A DNA stretch of 64,000 bases from Ferranicluibacter rubi (GCF_011603255.1 NZ_JAANCM010000001.1:248001-312000); one strand, 5' to 3'; shown: positions 53,625 to 63,510, counted from the stretch's first letter. Notes: a model not told the origin generated them from the sequence alone. Program-made: numbers and translations.

Positions 53625-53708
53625 CGGCGCAAGCCGCGCGTCGATTTGGCAAGGCTTGCGTGCCCTGGCGTCTGGAAACAACAGGGGCTGCGTTCTACAT
53701 TCGTACCC

Positions 53709-56306
53709 GTGAAACAGATCCCGTCCGTTCAGCCCGCATCGCCGGCCTTCGCCCTGCCCGAACCGTTCCTGCGCTGGTTCTCGCGCAAGGGCTGGCAGCC
53801 GCGTGCACATCAGCTCGATCTGCTCGCGCGGATCCGCGGGGATGAGAGCATGTTGCTGATCGCGCCGACCGGGGCCGGTAAGACGCTTGCAGGCTTTCTG
53901 CCCTCGCTGGTGTCGCTCACCGAGCGCGGCCGGATACCGCCCGGCACGGGGTTTCACGGCATCCACACGCTCTACATCTCGCCGCTGAAGGCGCTGGCCG
54001 TCGATATCGAGCGCAACCTGATGATGCCCGTCGGCGAGATGGGGCTGCCGATCCGGGTGGAGAACCGCACCGGTGATACCCCGCAATCCAAGCGCCAGCG
54101 CCAGAAGCTCGATCCGCCGGATATTCTCCTGACGACGCCGGAGCAAGTGGCGCTGCTGATCGCCAACGGCGAGGCCGAGCGCTTCTTCAAGAATCTGGAA
54201 TATGTCATCTTCGACGAGCTGCACTCGCTGGTTACGTCCAAGCGCGGCCATCTGCTGGCGCTCGGGCTTGCGCGGCTGAGGCGGCTTGCGCCCGGACTGA
54301 AGACGATTGGTCTTTCCGCGACGGTCACCGACCCCATGGACCTTCAGCGCTGGCTGGTGCCGCAAGCGCCGGATCAGGAGCAGGCTGCTGGCCTCATCAC
54401 GGTTTCGGGCGGAGCAAAGCCCGACATTTCCATTCTCGCGAGCGAGGTTCGCGTGCCCTGGTCCGGGCATACGGCGAGCTATGCCATGCCGGAGGTCTAC
54501 GAGGCGATCAAGCGGCACCGCACCGCCCTCCTTTTCGTCAACACGCGCAATCAGGCTGAGCGGCTGTTCCAGGCGCTCTGGACCATCAACGACGACAACC
54601 TGCCGATTGCCCTGCATCACGGCTCTCTCGATGTCGGCCAGCGGCGCAAGGTGGAGGCGGCCATGGCGGAAAACCGCCTGCGTGCCGTGGTCGCCACATC
54701 GACGCTCGATCTCGGCATCGACTGGGGCGATGTGGATCTCGTCATCCATGTCGGCGCACCGAAGGGGGCGAGCCGCCTCGCCCAGCGCATCGGCCGCTCC
54801 AACCACCGCATGGATGAGCCGAGCCAGGCGATCCTCGTGCCGGCGAACCGTTTCGAAGTGATGGAGTGCCAGGCGGCGCTCGATGCCAATTATCTCGGGG
54901 CGCAGGACACGCCGCCGGTCGGCCGGGGTGCGCTCGACGTGCTTGCCCAGCATGTGCTCGGTATGGCCTGCGCCGCCCCGTTCGATCCGCTGGAACTTTA
55001 CGATGAGATTACCAGCGCCTCGCCCTATGCCGAGCTGACATGGGAAACCTTCGAGCGCATCGTCGATTTCGTGGCGACAGGTGGATATGCGCTGCGCACC
55101 TACGAGCGCTATGCCCGCATCCGCAAGACAGAGGACGGACTGTGGCGCGTGTCGAACGGCAAGGTCGCGCAGCAGTACCGGCTGAACATCGGCACCATCA
55201 TCGAATCGCCGACGCTGAACGTGCGGCTCGTCGGCAAGATGGCCAGCAAGGCGCGCATGGGGCGCGGCGGCCTGTCACTCGGCAAGGTGGAGGAGTTCTT
55301 CCTGGAGATGCTGTCGCCGGGCGATACGTTTCTGTTCGGCGGCAAGGTCATCCGCTTCGAGGGCATCCATGAGAACGAGTGTCTGGTGACGCAGGGGTAC
55401 AAGCTCGACCCGAAGATCCCTTCCTATGCCGGCGGCAAGTTCCCGCTCTCGACCTATCTTGCAGCCCAGGTTCGCCGGATGCTCGCCGACCCGGAAGCAC
55501 ATGCCAACCTGCCGGAGCAGGTGCGCGACTGGCTGGCGATCCAGCGTGACCTGTCCATGCTGCCGCGCGAGGACGAGCTGCTGATCGAGACGTTCCCCTA
55601 TGGCAACCGCCACTTCATGGTCGCCTATGCCTTCGAGGGGCGGCTTGCCCATCAGACGCTCGGCATGCTGCTGACGCGCCGGCTCGACCGAGCGGGGCTG
55701 AACCCGATGGGCTTCGTCGCCACGGATTATTCGCTGGCCATCTGGTGCATGGAGGACATGACGCAGGCGTTCGAAGCCGGCCACCCGTCGCTAGCCGAGC
55801 TTTTCGACGAGGACATGCTGGGCGACGATCTTGAGGCGTGGCTGGACGAGAGCTATCTCCTGAAACGCACCTTCCGCAACTGCGCCATCATCGCTGGACT
55901 TATCGAACCGCGCCATCCCGGCAAAGAGAAGACCGGCCGGCAGGTCACGGTTTCCAGCGACCTGATCTACGACGTGCTGCGCAGCCACGAGCCGGACCAT
56001 ATCCTGCTGGAGGCAACGCGCAACGATGCGGCAACAGGGCTTTTGGATATCGGCCGGCTTGGCGATATGCTGGTGCGAATCAAGAGCCACATCGTCCACC
56101 GGCCGCTCGAAAAGGTTTCGCCGCTCGCCGTCCCGATCATGCTGGAAATCGGCCGGGAATCCGTGCCGGGCCAGGCGCCGGACGCGCTGCTGGCGGAAGC
56201 CGCCGACGAGCTGATCTTCGAAGCGATGGGCGAACACGCCGACATGCCGGCTCTTTCGAAAGACTCTGACAAGCCGGTGGATCGACCGGTGGGAATGACG
56301 CGCTGA
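53709..56306 (+). CDS. Ligase-associated DNA damage response DEXH-box helicase
   Basis: An 865-residue superfamily 2 helicase of the Lhr-like class. Walker A is APTGAGKT near residue 52, the DEXH box is DELH near 168, motif III is GLSATV, and helicase C has ATSTLDLGIDWGDVDLVIHVGAPKG and QRIGRSNHR. A winged-helix and Lhr C-terminal region follow. These enzymes are usually encoded with PdeM, a ligase and an exonuclease; here only PdeM is adjacent. The start is taken as GTG at 53709 (VKQIPSVQ) because it fits the usual N-terminus; TTG at 53646 is possible. Neither has a strong Shine-Dalgarno. Confidence 0.88.
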   Translation: MKQIPSVQPASPAFALPEPFLRWFSRKGWQPRAHQLDLLARIRGDESMLLIAPTGAGKTLAGFLPSLVSLTERGRIPPGTGFHGIHTLYISPLKALAVDIERNLMMPVGEMGLPIRVENRTGDTPQSKRQRQKLDPPDILLTTPEQVALLIANGEAERFFKNLEYVIFDELHSLVTSKRGHLLALGLARLRRLAPGLKTIGLSATVTDPMDLQRWLVPQAPDQEQAAGLITVSGGAKPDISILASEVRVPWSGHTASYAMPEVYEAIKRHRTALLFVNTRNQAERLFQALWTINDDNLPIALHHGSLDVGQRRKVEAAMAENRLRAVVATSTLDLGIDWGDVDLVIHVGAPKGASRLAQRIGRSNHRMDEPSQAILVPANRFEVMECQAALDANYLGAQDTPPVGRGALDVLAQHVLGMACAAPFDPLELYDEITSASPYAELTWETFERIVDFVATGGYALRTYERYARIRKTEDGLWRVSNGKVAQQYRLNIGTIIESPTLNVRLVGKMASKARMGRGGLSLGKVEEFFLEMLSPGDTFLFGGKVIRFEGIHENECLVTQGYKLDPKIPSYAGGKFPLSTYLAAQVRRMLADPEAHANLPEQVRDWLAIQRDLSMLPREDELLIETFPYGNRHFMVAYAFEGRLAHQTLGMLLTRRLDRAGLNPMGFVATDYSLAIWCMEDMTQAFEAGHPSLAELFDEDMLGDDLEAWLDESYLLKRTFRNCAIIAGLIEPRHPGKEKTGRQVTVSSDLIYDVLRSHEPDHILLEATRNDAATGLLDIGRLGDMLVRIKSHIVHRPLEKVSPLAVPIMLEIGRESVPGQAPDALLAEAADELIFEAMGEHADMPALSKDSDKPVDRPVGMTR

Positions 56307-57034
56307 TGCACCGCCTCTACCATGCCAGCCGCACCGCGGCCGATGCCTACCCTGCCCTCTCCGAGCGCATCGCCATCAACGGCGTCGCCGCCGTCTGCGA
56401 TCCGCTTGGCGGCCTTCACCTGCCGGATCACGACGTGCTCGTCGTCTCCGATCTGCACCTCGAAAAAGGCTCGGCCTTCGCCCGGCGCGGCATGATGCTG
56501 CCGCCTTACGACACGCTTTCGACGCTGAAGATCCTGCAGGCTATCATCGCCCGCCACAACCCGAAGACCGTCATCAGCCTTGGCGACAATTTCCATGATC
56601 GCGTCGGCTCCGCTTTGATGCCGGAGATGTTTCGTCAGATGATCGTCGACATGGCGCGCGGGCGCGAATGGATCTGGATCAACGGCAACCACGACCCGGA
56701 CGGTGCCGCGACCCTGCCGGGCACATCCCTCGACGAATTGCGGCTTAACGGCCTCACATTCCGGCACGAGCCGAGCCTAGAGGCGATCCCAGGCGAAATC
56801 GCCGGCCACCTTCACCCCGCCGCCATCGTCCGCCGCCGCGAGAAATCCGTGCGCCGCGCCTGTTTCGCCACCGACGGCACACGCCTCGTCATGCCCGCCT
56901 TCGGCGTCACCACCGGCGGCATGGACCTCGCCCACCCCAACATATGCCGCCTGTTCGACCAGTCGAGACTGACCGCCCATATGCTCGGTCGGGATCGGAT
57001 CTATTCGGTGCGGTTTGCGAATTTGCGGGGGTGA
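56306..57034 (+). CDS. pdeM: Ligase-associated DNA damage response endonuclease PdeM
   Basis: A 242-residue calcineurin-like metallophosphoesterase. Metal-site motifs are VVSDLHLEKGSAFARRG, SLGDNFHD, NGNHD and GHLHP. PdeM proteins act with the DEXH helicase in DNA repair. The ATG overlaps the helicase stop by one base (TGATG), so the two proteins are translationally coupled. Confidence 0.9.
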   Translation: MHRLYHASRTAADAYPALSERIAINGVAAVCDPLGGLHLPDHDVLVVSDLHLEKGSAFARRGMMLPPYDTLSTLKILQAIIARHNPKTVISLGDNFHDRVGSALMPEMFRQMIVDMARGREWIWINGNHDPDGAATLPGTSLDELRLNGLTFRHEPSLEAIPGEIAGHLHPAAIVRRREKSVRRACFATDGTRLVMPAFGVTTGGMDLAHPNICRLFDQSRLTAHMLGRDRIYSVRFANLRG

Positions 57035-57072
57035 GTGGGGTGTGTGGTCGGCGGGTGTAGCGGGTGTGGCCG

Positions 57073-57226
57073 CCCCTCATCCGGCTGCCGCCACCTTCTC
57101 CCCGCGAGCGGGGCGAAGGGACACTTGGCGCCCTTTGGGCTTACCAATAAGAGTCAGATCGAGGGCCGCCACAAATCTCTTCTCCCCGTCAAAACGGGGA
57201 GAAGATGCCGGCAGGCAGATGAGGGG
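57073..57226. repeat. Paired REP-like palindromes
   Basis: Outer arms CCCCTCATC (57073-57081) and GATGAGGGG (57218-57226) enclose ACCTTCTCCCCGC-ga-GCGGGGCGAAGG (near 57093-57118) and CTTCTCCCCGT-caaa-ACGGGGAGAAG (57179-57204). It is the same family and layout as the element at 8137-8296, with some base differences. It lies between the ends of convergent pdeM and the RAM-domain gene. Confidence 0.85.
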
Positions 57227-57244
57227 CCGCTCGGAGGTAGCAAT

Positions 57245-57481
57245 CTAAAACGCGTTGAACGTCAGCGTGGTCAGCGAACGGGTGATGCCGGGGACGGTGG
57301 CGAGGTGGTCGTTGATGAACTTGCCGATGTCCTGGCCTTCTTCGATGTAGACCTTGATGATCAGGTCGTAGTCGCCGGAGGTGGAATACATTTCCGAGAC
57401 GATTTCCTTGCGGTAGATCGCGTCGGCGACCTCGTAGGTCTTGCCGGGGGCGCATTGGAGCTGGACGAAGATCGGCTTCAT
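57245..57481 (-). CDS. Stand-alone Lrp/AsnC ligand-binding (RAM) domain protein
   Basis: A 78-residue protein consisting only of the RAM/ACT-like effector domain of Lrp/AsnC regulators (MKPIFVQLQCAPGKTYEVADAI; TSGDYDLIIKVYIEE; ITRSLTTLTF). There is no DNA-binding domain. Such short proteins form ring oligomers, may bind amino acids, and could modulate full-length Lrp proteins. The ATG at 57481 has GAGGACC upstream. Confidence 0.9.
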   Translation of the reverse strand: MKPIFVQLQCAPGKTYEVADAIYRKEIVSEMYSTSGDYDLIIKVYIEEGQDIGKFINDHLATVPGITRSLTTLTFNAF

Positions 57482-57575
57482 GACGGTTGGTCCTCATATG
57501 TTTCTGCACGACATAGGGCAGAATCGCGGTCTGTGGAACCGTGGCGTTCTGGAAGGTGACGGGACTTTTCCTTCC

Positions 57576-57626
57576 GTCGCGTCGGAAGGCGACGCCTTTC
57601 TCCCTAGTCGCGTCGGAAGGCGACGC
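57576..57626. repeat. Two direct copies of a hairpin-forming 20-mer at the end of the TIGR02186 gene
   Basis: GTCGCGTCGGAAGGCGACGC occurs at 57576-57595 and again at 57607-57626. Each copy folds as GCGTCG-ccttc-CGACGC on the minus strand. The second copy encodes the last residues of the TIGR02186 protein (VAFRRD); the first lies just beyond its stop. Confidence 0.8.
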
Positions 57627-58404
57627 TGGCGGCCCAGCCGGTGATGACGGCGAGGAGGACGGCGAAGAGGCCGTAGAAGAAGGGGTGCTTGTGGGCGGCC
57701 TCGGTGATGGCGGCTTCGAGGCCGGTCTTGATGACCCGGAGCGGCAGGGCCTTGGCGGCCACGAACACGCCATCGCGGAAGAGATAGGCGCGCACGACAT
57801 GGACGCCGTTGGGCACGTCGGCCGGCAGGCGCACGGAGGCCTTGAAGAGGCTGGCGGAGATGAACTGCACCCCACCGGGATCGCGCTGGTAGACGCCGCT
57901 CGTTTCACGCAGGCGCCGGAAGGCGCTGCGAAACTCGGTGACGCTGCTGCCGTCGCCGATATAGCCGATCGGGCTGAGCGTCATGTGCGCGACGCCGATG
58001 CCCATATTGTTCATCTCGTTGGCAGGGGCGATGGCATCGATGTCGCGCGTGCTCGACAGGGAATAGGATTCCGGCACGAGTTCGAACGTCATCGACTGGG
58101 TGTTGACCCAGATGCCGAACACGCGGCGCTTCTTGCGCACGGTGGCACTTTCCTTCGGGCCTTCCAGCGACACGACGATGTTGTATTTGCCCTGCGCCAG
58201 AAGGTCGGGCGCAAAGCCGTCGATCGCGCCGAAAATCGTGAGGTCGGCGCCGCGGAAGTCGGAGGTGATGGCGATTTCGTCGGTGGAGATACCGATGTCG
58301 AGCTTTTCGGTGAACTCGTCCACGCGGCTCTGGGCGGCGGCGGAAGCCGCGAGAGCGAGAACCACGAGGAGGCTTGCGAGAAGGCTGGGTACAAGACGGG
58401 GCAT
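57604..58404 (-). CDS. TIGR02186 family membrane-anchored protein
   Basis: A 266-residue protein with an N-terminal signal peptide (LLASLLVVLALAASAAAQ) and a C-terminal membrane helix (FFYGLFAVLLAVITGWAASVAF), so the body is periplasmic. Family motifs include DEIAITSDFRGADLTIFGAIDG, RVFGIWVNTQSMTFELVPESY and LFRASVRLPADVPNGVHVV-type segments. Function is unknown, but it is nearly always beside a TauE/SafE permease. The ATG overlaps the permease stop by one base. Confidence 0.88.
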   Translation of the reverse strand: MPRLVPSLLASLLVVLALAASAAAQSRVDEFTEKLDIGISTDEIAITSDFRGADLTIFGAIDGFAPDLLAQGKYNIVVSLEGPKESATVRKKRRVFGIWVNTQSMTFELVPESYSLSSTRDIDAIAPANEMNNMGIGVAHMTLSPIGYIGDGSSVTEFRSAFRRLRETSGVYQRDPGGVQFISASLFKASVRLPADVPNGVHVVRAYLFRDGVFVAAKALPLRVIKTGLEAAITEAAHKHPFFYGLFAVLLAVITGWAASVAFRRD

Positions 58405-59330
58405 CAGAAGCCGGACCCCGACGAGATGACCGAATAGATGTCGGCCGGCGGCAGCACGAGTTCGACCGCGAGCCGGATGCCGACGGCCAGCACCAGCAGA
58501 GCCAGCAGCGCCCGCAATTGCTCGCCGCGCAGCTTCTGGCCGACGCGCACGCCATATTGGGCCCCGATGACGCCGGCGATCATCAGCACGAAGGCAAGGA
58601 CGATATCAACGGTGTAGTTGGCCGTCGCCTGGACGATGACAGTGTAGGCGGAGACGAAGATGATCTGGAACAGCGATGTTCCCACGACGACATTGGTGGG
58701 GATACGCAGGAGATAGATCATGGCGGGCACCATGATGAAGCCGCCCCCGACCCCCATGACGGAGGTAAGGATGCCGATGCAGAAGCCGAGTCCTGCGACC
58801 GGGATGATGCTGAGATAGATCTTCGACTTCTTGAACCGCACCTTGAGGGGCAGGCGGTGGATCCAGCCGTGGTGGCCGGGACGGCGCAACGGCATGGTCT
58901 CGTTGCGCTTGGCACGTCGCAACGCGCTGATGCTTTCGGCCAGCATCAGCGAGCCGACGGAGCCGAGCAGCAGCACATAGGCAAGCGAAATCACCAGATC
59001 GAGCTGGCCGATGCGGCGCAGGGCGGCAAAGATCCAGATGCCGAGCGTCGCGCCCGCCAAGCCCCCAAGCAGCAGAACGGTGCCGAGCTTGATATCGATG
59101 GTGCCGCGGCGGAAATGGGTGATGGCGCCGGAGATGGAGGAAGCGACGACCTGGTTGGCGCCCGTGGCGACGGCGACGACCGGCGGGATGTTGTAGAAGA
59201 TCAGCAGCGGCGTGATGAGGAACCCGCCACCGACGCCGAACATGCCGGAGAGAAAGCCGACGGCCGCCCCCATGCCGAGGATGATCAGCACGTTCACCGA
59301 CAGTTCCGCAATGGGCAGGTAGATCGTCAC
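58404..59330 (-). CDS. TauE/SafE family sulfite/anion permease
   Basis: A 308-residue inner-membrane protein with about eight helices in two halves. Repeated signatures FLSGMFGVGGGFLITPLLI and TSVMGVGGGFIMVPAMIYLL mark the family, which exports sulfite, sulfoacetate or similar anions. It is translationally coupled to the TIGR02186 gene downstream. Substrate cannot be read. The 195-bp region upstream to podJ shows no clear promoter. Confidence 0.9.
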   Translation of the reverse strand: MTIYLPIAELSVNVLIILGMGAAVGFLSGMFGVGGGFLITPLLIFYNIPPVVAVATGANQVVASSISGAITHFRRGTIDIKLGTVLLLGGLAGATLGIWIFAALRRIGQLDLVISLAYVLLLGSVGSLMLAESISALRRAKRNETMPLRRPGHHGWIHRLPLKVRFKKSKIYLSIIPVAGLGFCIGILTSVMGVGGGFIMVPAMIYLLRIPTNVVVGTSLFQIIFVSAYTVIVQATANYTVDIVLAFVLMIAGVIGAQYGVRVGQKLRGEQLRALLALLVLAVGIRLAVELVLPPADIYSVISSGSGF

Positions 59331-59525
59331 GGCCGGACCTCAAACGTCGAACAGAGCGGCGCATCTGACGGACGCTCTCAAACGAAGGCAGCGCGAACCG
59401 CAGGAGACCGCGCCATTTGCCTCAGTATGCACCGGGCTGCTGCATAATGTCTAAACGACGTCCGGCTTTTTAGAACTTTGGCCCCGGACGCAGCGGAACG
59501 CGCGTCCGATTGCGTCACGCTGAGA

Positions 59526-62500
59526 TCAGCCGTTGCGCTTCAGCAGTTCCTTGACGAGGGCGTCGGTGATGCGGCCGTTCGGCTCCTGGCCGATCGAGGT
59601 CTGGAAGGCCTTGATGGCGTTGACGGTCTTGGCGCCGAGCGCGCCATCCGGCGTACCTGCATCGAAGCCGTTATTGTTGAGGATGGCCTGAATGTTGCGG
59701 ACGGCCTTCTTCATGTCGACCGAGGACGTCTTGGTGCCCTTGCCGACCCAGGTGTCCGGAACCGTCGTGTCGTTGCCTTTCGGATCGAGCGTTGCCGGCT
59801 TCCAGGCGGCGACCTTGGCCTTGGCGGCCGTCAGCTGGTCCGGAGACAGTTCCTTTTCCACCTGATCGCGCTTCTGGGCCGCATCCGTATCGCCATCGGC
59901 TGCCGCGACCGAGAACCACTTGTAGGATTCCGAGAGGTCCTTCGCGACGCCGTTACCGCGGGCATAGAGAATGGCGAGGTTGAACTGGCTGTCGCGCAGG
60001 CCGAGGTCTGCAGCCTTCGCAAACCACATGCTGGCGAGCGTGAAGTCCGGATTGGCGCCGCTGCCGCTGGCCAGCATGACCGCGAGGTTGTGCATGGCAT
60101 TGGCATTGCCGCTCTCGGCCGCCTGCTGGTAGAGCGCACGGGCCCGGGCGGGATCGCGCGGAACGCCGGTGCCCTTTTCATAGAGGCTGCCGAGGCGATA
60201 CTGCGCGGGAACCACGCCGGCATCCGCCGCGCGCTGGTACCATTCGGCAGCCTTTGCGAAGTCGGCCTTGACGCCGCGGCCTTCGGTATAGACCGCGCCG
60301 ATTTCGAAGTAGGCCTTGGGATCGCCGGCACGGGCCGCATCGGCAAGCGCTGCCGGCACGATTTCAGCCGGCACCTCGACGGGAGCTACGGACGCCGGTG
60401 CCTCTGCCACGGATGCCTGCGCAACGGGTGTTTCGGCCAGTGCATTCTCCGCTGCCGGTGCTGTCGCCTCTGGCTGCGAGACCGCGGCACTTTCGCTACC
60501 GGTCGCCTCGCCTTGCGGCTGCAGCGAGCTCAACGGTGCAACGCCTTCGTCCGACGCCTGTGGCGCGGGTTCGCTGGTGGGCGCAGCCAAGGCCGGCGCC
60601 GCGTCCGAGGGGATTTCCGATGCGGCGTCTGCGGGGGCCGTTTCCATCGCGGCCGGCGTTTCGATGGTCGTGACGGGTGCCGCCGCCTGCTCGTGCTTCA
60701 TCAGCGTGCTGACGAGCGGATAGGAGAGGATGGCGAGGAGGACCGCGCCGACGGCCATGAGGATCGGGCGGCGATGACGGGCAAGGGCACTCGGGGCGGC
60801 ACCCGGACGGGCCGCTATACGGTTGCCGGTGTCCACTTCCTGCGCTGCTTGCTGGGCTGCACGGCGGGCTGCCGCGATGAAATCGGACTTGTCGCCGTCT
60901 CCCGAAACAGCCGGATATGCCGCCTGTCCGGCGCGGACGCGCTCGAGGATCCGCTTGACATCGGGCGTGCCGGAGCCCGGCTCCAGCAGCTGGTTGGCGG
61001 CGTCCGGATTGATGGTTTCCAACGCATCGATCGACGGCGTCGGCTCGACGAACTGGCGCTCCACGGGTGCTGCCTGCTTGCCGCGCTTGGCCGAAAAGCG
61101 GCTGGTGAGGCCGGAGAGAAGGCCGGTGCGGGCGGCGGCGGCATCGACCGGCGCCGATGTTGCGGGCTCGCGGCGTTCGGCGTCGGCGGCATGCGGCGCA
61201 TCGATGCCGATGTTCTCGGCGACCCGGTGGTCGCGTTCCCCAGGCATCGCGACGGTGGCGCGCATGTTGCGCGTCACGTCGTCATAGCTGCTACCGACCT
61301 CTTCGCGCTCCAGAAAGGCAGGCGTTTCGGCACGCGGCATCGGTGCCGCCGTATCGCGGCGGCCGAAGGCGGGGGCGGGCTCGTCGCGGAGCATGTCATC
61401 ACGGAGCATGGGCGCGGAAGCCCGCTCCTCGATGCGCTCCAGCTTGTCGGCGATGTGCACGAGCGTTTCGTGCAGCGCCTCGAAGGTGCGGGCGGTGCGC
61501 TCGTCGCTCGAGCGGCTGAGATCTTCCAGCGTCTTCAGGTCGTCGGCGAGCGCCGAGATGGCGGCGATATCGGCAATGGCCGGGGATGCCGACTGCGTCA
61601 TGCCGTTGCGCGTATAGGCTTCCATCACGGCTTCGGCGGCCTGGCGGGCGGCTTCGATGATGTATTCGTCGCTGGAGGCGAGATAATCCTCCAGGGCGTT
61701 CATGCGGCCCTCGACTTCAGCGGGCACGGCGGCTGCGACCTCGCGCGGCTCGCTGATGAGGAAGGAGAGATTGGCGATCTGGTCCTGCAGGCTGCGCAGC
61801 ACCTGGCCATCGTCATAAGGTGCGGCATGGGTCTCATCGAGACGCTGGGCGATGCCCGACAGCTGGTCTTCGAGGCGCAGGAAGCGATCGTCGACCAGCG
61901 GTGCGGGGCTGTCGAGGCCATCGATACGGCGGGCGAGATCGTCGAAACGGCGGGCCAGCGTGTCGCTCACATCACCGGTATCGAGTGCATCGATCTTGGC
62001 GGAGATTTCGGCGAGGTGACCGCTGAGATCGGGCTGCGGGGACGCGCGCTCGGCACGTTCCATCATGGCAGAGAGATGATCGAGGCGCTCTTCGAGGCGG
62101 GCGGCGGCTTCGGCGTTGACCAGATCTTCCACGCGCGCGGACAGCGCTTCGATGCGGGAAGCGAGACCATTGTCGGCGGGAAAGGCGAGATCGTCGATCT
62201 GGCGCGACAGGTCGACGAGCCGGCTTTCGACGCGGGTGACGCCCGGGCTGTCGGACGTGGACGCCGTGCGGCCGCTCGCAACGATGGCGCGGCTGATCTC
62301 GTCCAGACGCGCATCGAGATCGGCGAACTGCTCCTGGAAACGGCGGTCGTCCGGCTGCATATGGCGGCCGATCAGGTCGATGGCCTGTGCCACGGCCACG
62401 AGCTTGTCCTCCAGCGCATAGAGCGCCGGGCCATTGTTCATGGTGCCGAGCTGCGACTTGATCTCGTCGAGGCGATAGGCCAGCGCAACGAGTTCGTCGT

Positions 62501-63374
62501 CGCGGGCGGCATCGAACACGTTCAGCCGGTCCTCGACGCCGGTCCAGCGGCTCTCCATACGGCGCACGCTTTCCTCGCGTGCGAGACCGTCGATCATGGC
62601 GCGCATCTCGTCGAGATCGGCGCGCAGGGCATCGCTGTCGGAGGTCGTCGGCTGGCGGCCGAGATCGGCCAGCGAGAGCGAGAGACGCTGCAGGTCCTGA
62701 CGGATATCGTGTGCGAGCGCATCGCCCTGCGTGGCGGCGGCGGCGATGCCGTGCATCTCGCTGCGCAGCGACGACATTTCGCGGGAAAGCCCCTGCTCGA
62801 TATCGCGCTTCAGGTCCTGGCGAAGGCCGACCAGAGCCGTGGCGATGTCGCGAACGGCGACATCCGACATGGCGGCGGGTGCAGCCTGCGGAACGGGACG
62901 GGATACGGCGCGCACCGGCTCGGCCGCGATCCGTGCGGAACGATCATCGTCCAGCAAACGGCGCGGAGGCTGGCGATCGTCATAGGCAGGCATGACGTAG
63001 CGGTCGGGCGAACGGGAGACGGCGGGGGCCGGTGCCGTGGCTGGCGTGGAGGGCGCGCGCGTCTGGATCTGATGGCGCTCGGTCGCCTTTTCCAGACGGG
63101 TGGCGCTCAGCGCGCGCTGGCGCTGCAGGATTTCGGAAATGGCATCGGCACGGGAAACCGGGCGTTCGGCAATGGCGGGACGTGGCTCCACTCTTGCCGC
63201 TTCCGGCGGACGGGCCTCGCGCTTGGCGGGCGCGATCAGGCCTTCGATCCGGGCTTCCAGGCCTTCGATCGTGCGGTTGAGTGCTTCCAGCGAGGAGCGC
63301 TCGCCGTGCCGACCGTCAAGACGCTCGTCGGCCGGCATGCCCATCCGGGGAGGAGTTGATCGCGATCCGTTCAT
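59526..63374 (-). CDS. podJ: PodJ-like polarity protein with coiled coil, Sel1 repeats and peptidoglycan-binding domain
   Basis: A 1282-residue protein. Residues 1-about 700 are cytoplasmic and contain long heptad-rich coiled coils (many LEERLDHLSAMMERAE-type segments). A single membrane helix lies near 867-889 (ILMAVGAVLLAILSYPLVSTLM). A Pro/Ala/Glu-rich periplasmic linker leads to four or so Sel1 repeats (about 1015-1160, AYFEIGAVYTEGRGV) and a C-terminal peptidoglycan-binding domain (about 1215-1280, NIQAILNNNGFDAGTPDG). This is the PodJ layout; Agrobacterium PodJ marks the old pole and controls polar growth. The start at 63374 (MNGSRST) is preferred to 63401, which lacks a usable ribosome site. 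Confidence 0.85.
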   Translation of the reverse strand: MNGSRSTPPRMGMPADERLDGRHGERSSLEALNRTIEGLEARIEGLIAPAKREARPPEAARVEPRPAIAERPVSRADAISEILQRQRALSATRLEKATERHQIQTRAPSTPATAPAPAVSRSPDRYVMPAYDDRQPPRRLLDDDRSARIAAEPVRAVSRPVPQAAPAAMSDVAVRDIATALVGLRQDLKRDIEQGLSREMSSLRSEMHGIAAAATQGDALAHDIRQDLQRLSLSLADLGRQPTTSDSDALRADLDEMRAMIDGLAREESVRRMESRWTGVEDRLNVFDAARDDELVALAYRLDEIKSQLGTMNNGPALYALEDKLVAVAQAIDLIGRHMQPDDRRFQEQFADLDARLDEISRAIVASGRTASTSDSPGVTRVESRLVDLSRQIDDLAFPADNGLASRIEALSARVEDLVNAEAAARLEERLDHLSAMMERAERASPQPDLSGHLAEISAKIDALDTGDVSDTLARRFDDLARRIDGLDSPAPLVDDRFLRLEDQLSGIAQRLDETHAAPYDDGQVLRSLQDQIANLSFLISEPREVAAAVPAEVEGRMNALEDYLASSDEYIIEAARQAAEAVMEAYTRNGMTQSASPAIADIAAISALADDLKTLEDLSRSSDERTARTFEALHETLVHIADKLERIEERASAPMLRDDMLRDEPAPAFGRRDTAAPMPRAETPAFLEREEVGSSYDDVTRNMRATVAMPGERDHRVAENIGIDAPHAADAERREPATSAPVDAAAARTGLLSGLTSRFSAKRGKQAAPVERQFVEPTPSIDALETINPDAANQLLEPGSGTPDVKRILERVRAGQAAYPAVSGDGDKSDFIAAARRAAQQAAQEVDTGNRIAARPGAAPSALARHRRPILMAVGAVLLAILSYPLVSTLMKHEQAAAPVTTIETPAAMETAPADAASEIPSDAAPALAAPTSEPAPQASDEGVAPLSSLQPQGEATGSESAAVSQPEATAPAAENALAETPVAQASVAEAPASVAPVEVPAEIVPAALADAARAGDPKAYFEIGAVYTEGRGVKADFAKAAEWYQRAADAGVVPAQYRLGSLYEKGTGVPRDPARARALYQQAAESGNANAMHNLAVMLASGSGANPDFTLASMWFAKAADLGLRDSQFNLAILYARGNGVAKDLSESYKWFSVAAADGDTDAAQKRDQVEKELSPDQLTAAKAKVAAWKPATLDPKGNDTTVPDTWVGKGTKTSSVDMKKAVRNIQAILNNNGFDAGTPDGALGAKTVNAIKAFQTSIGQEPNGRITDALVKELLKRNG

Positions 63375-63510
63375 GTTTGCTTTCGCCTCTTCGCCTGGCA
63401 TTCCCCGAACACGACTGAAGGATCAGGCCCCTTGAGCCGGTGGACAAGGCTGCGGACGACTCGGAACGGAACAAGCAGCATTGACCTCTCGCGCCACTTT
63501 CCCGGAACGT

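Noticed and set aside
59478-63359. A 1293-codon open frame on the plus strand opposite podJ
   Set aside because: Its product is a Gly/Arg/Asp-rich composition artefact; podJ has a clear membrane helix, Sel1 repeats and peptidoglycan-binding domain.
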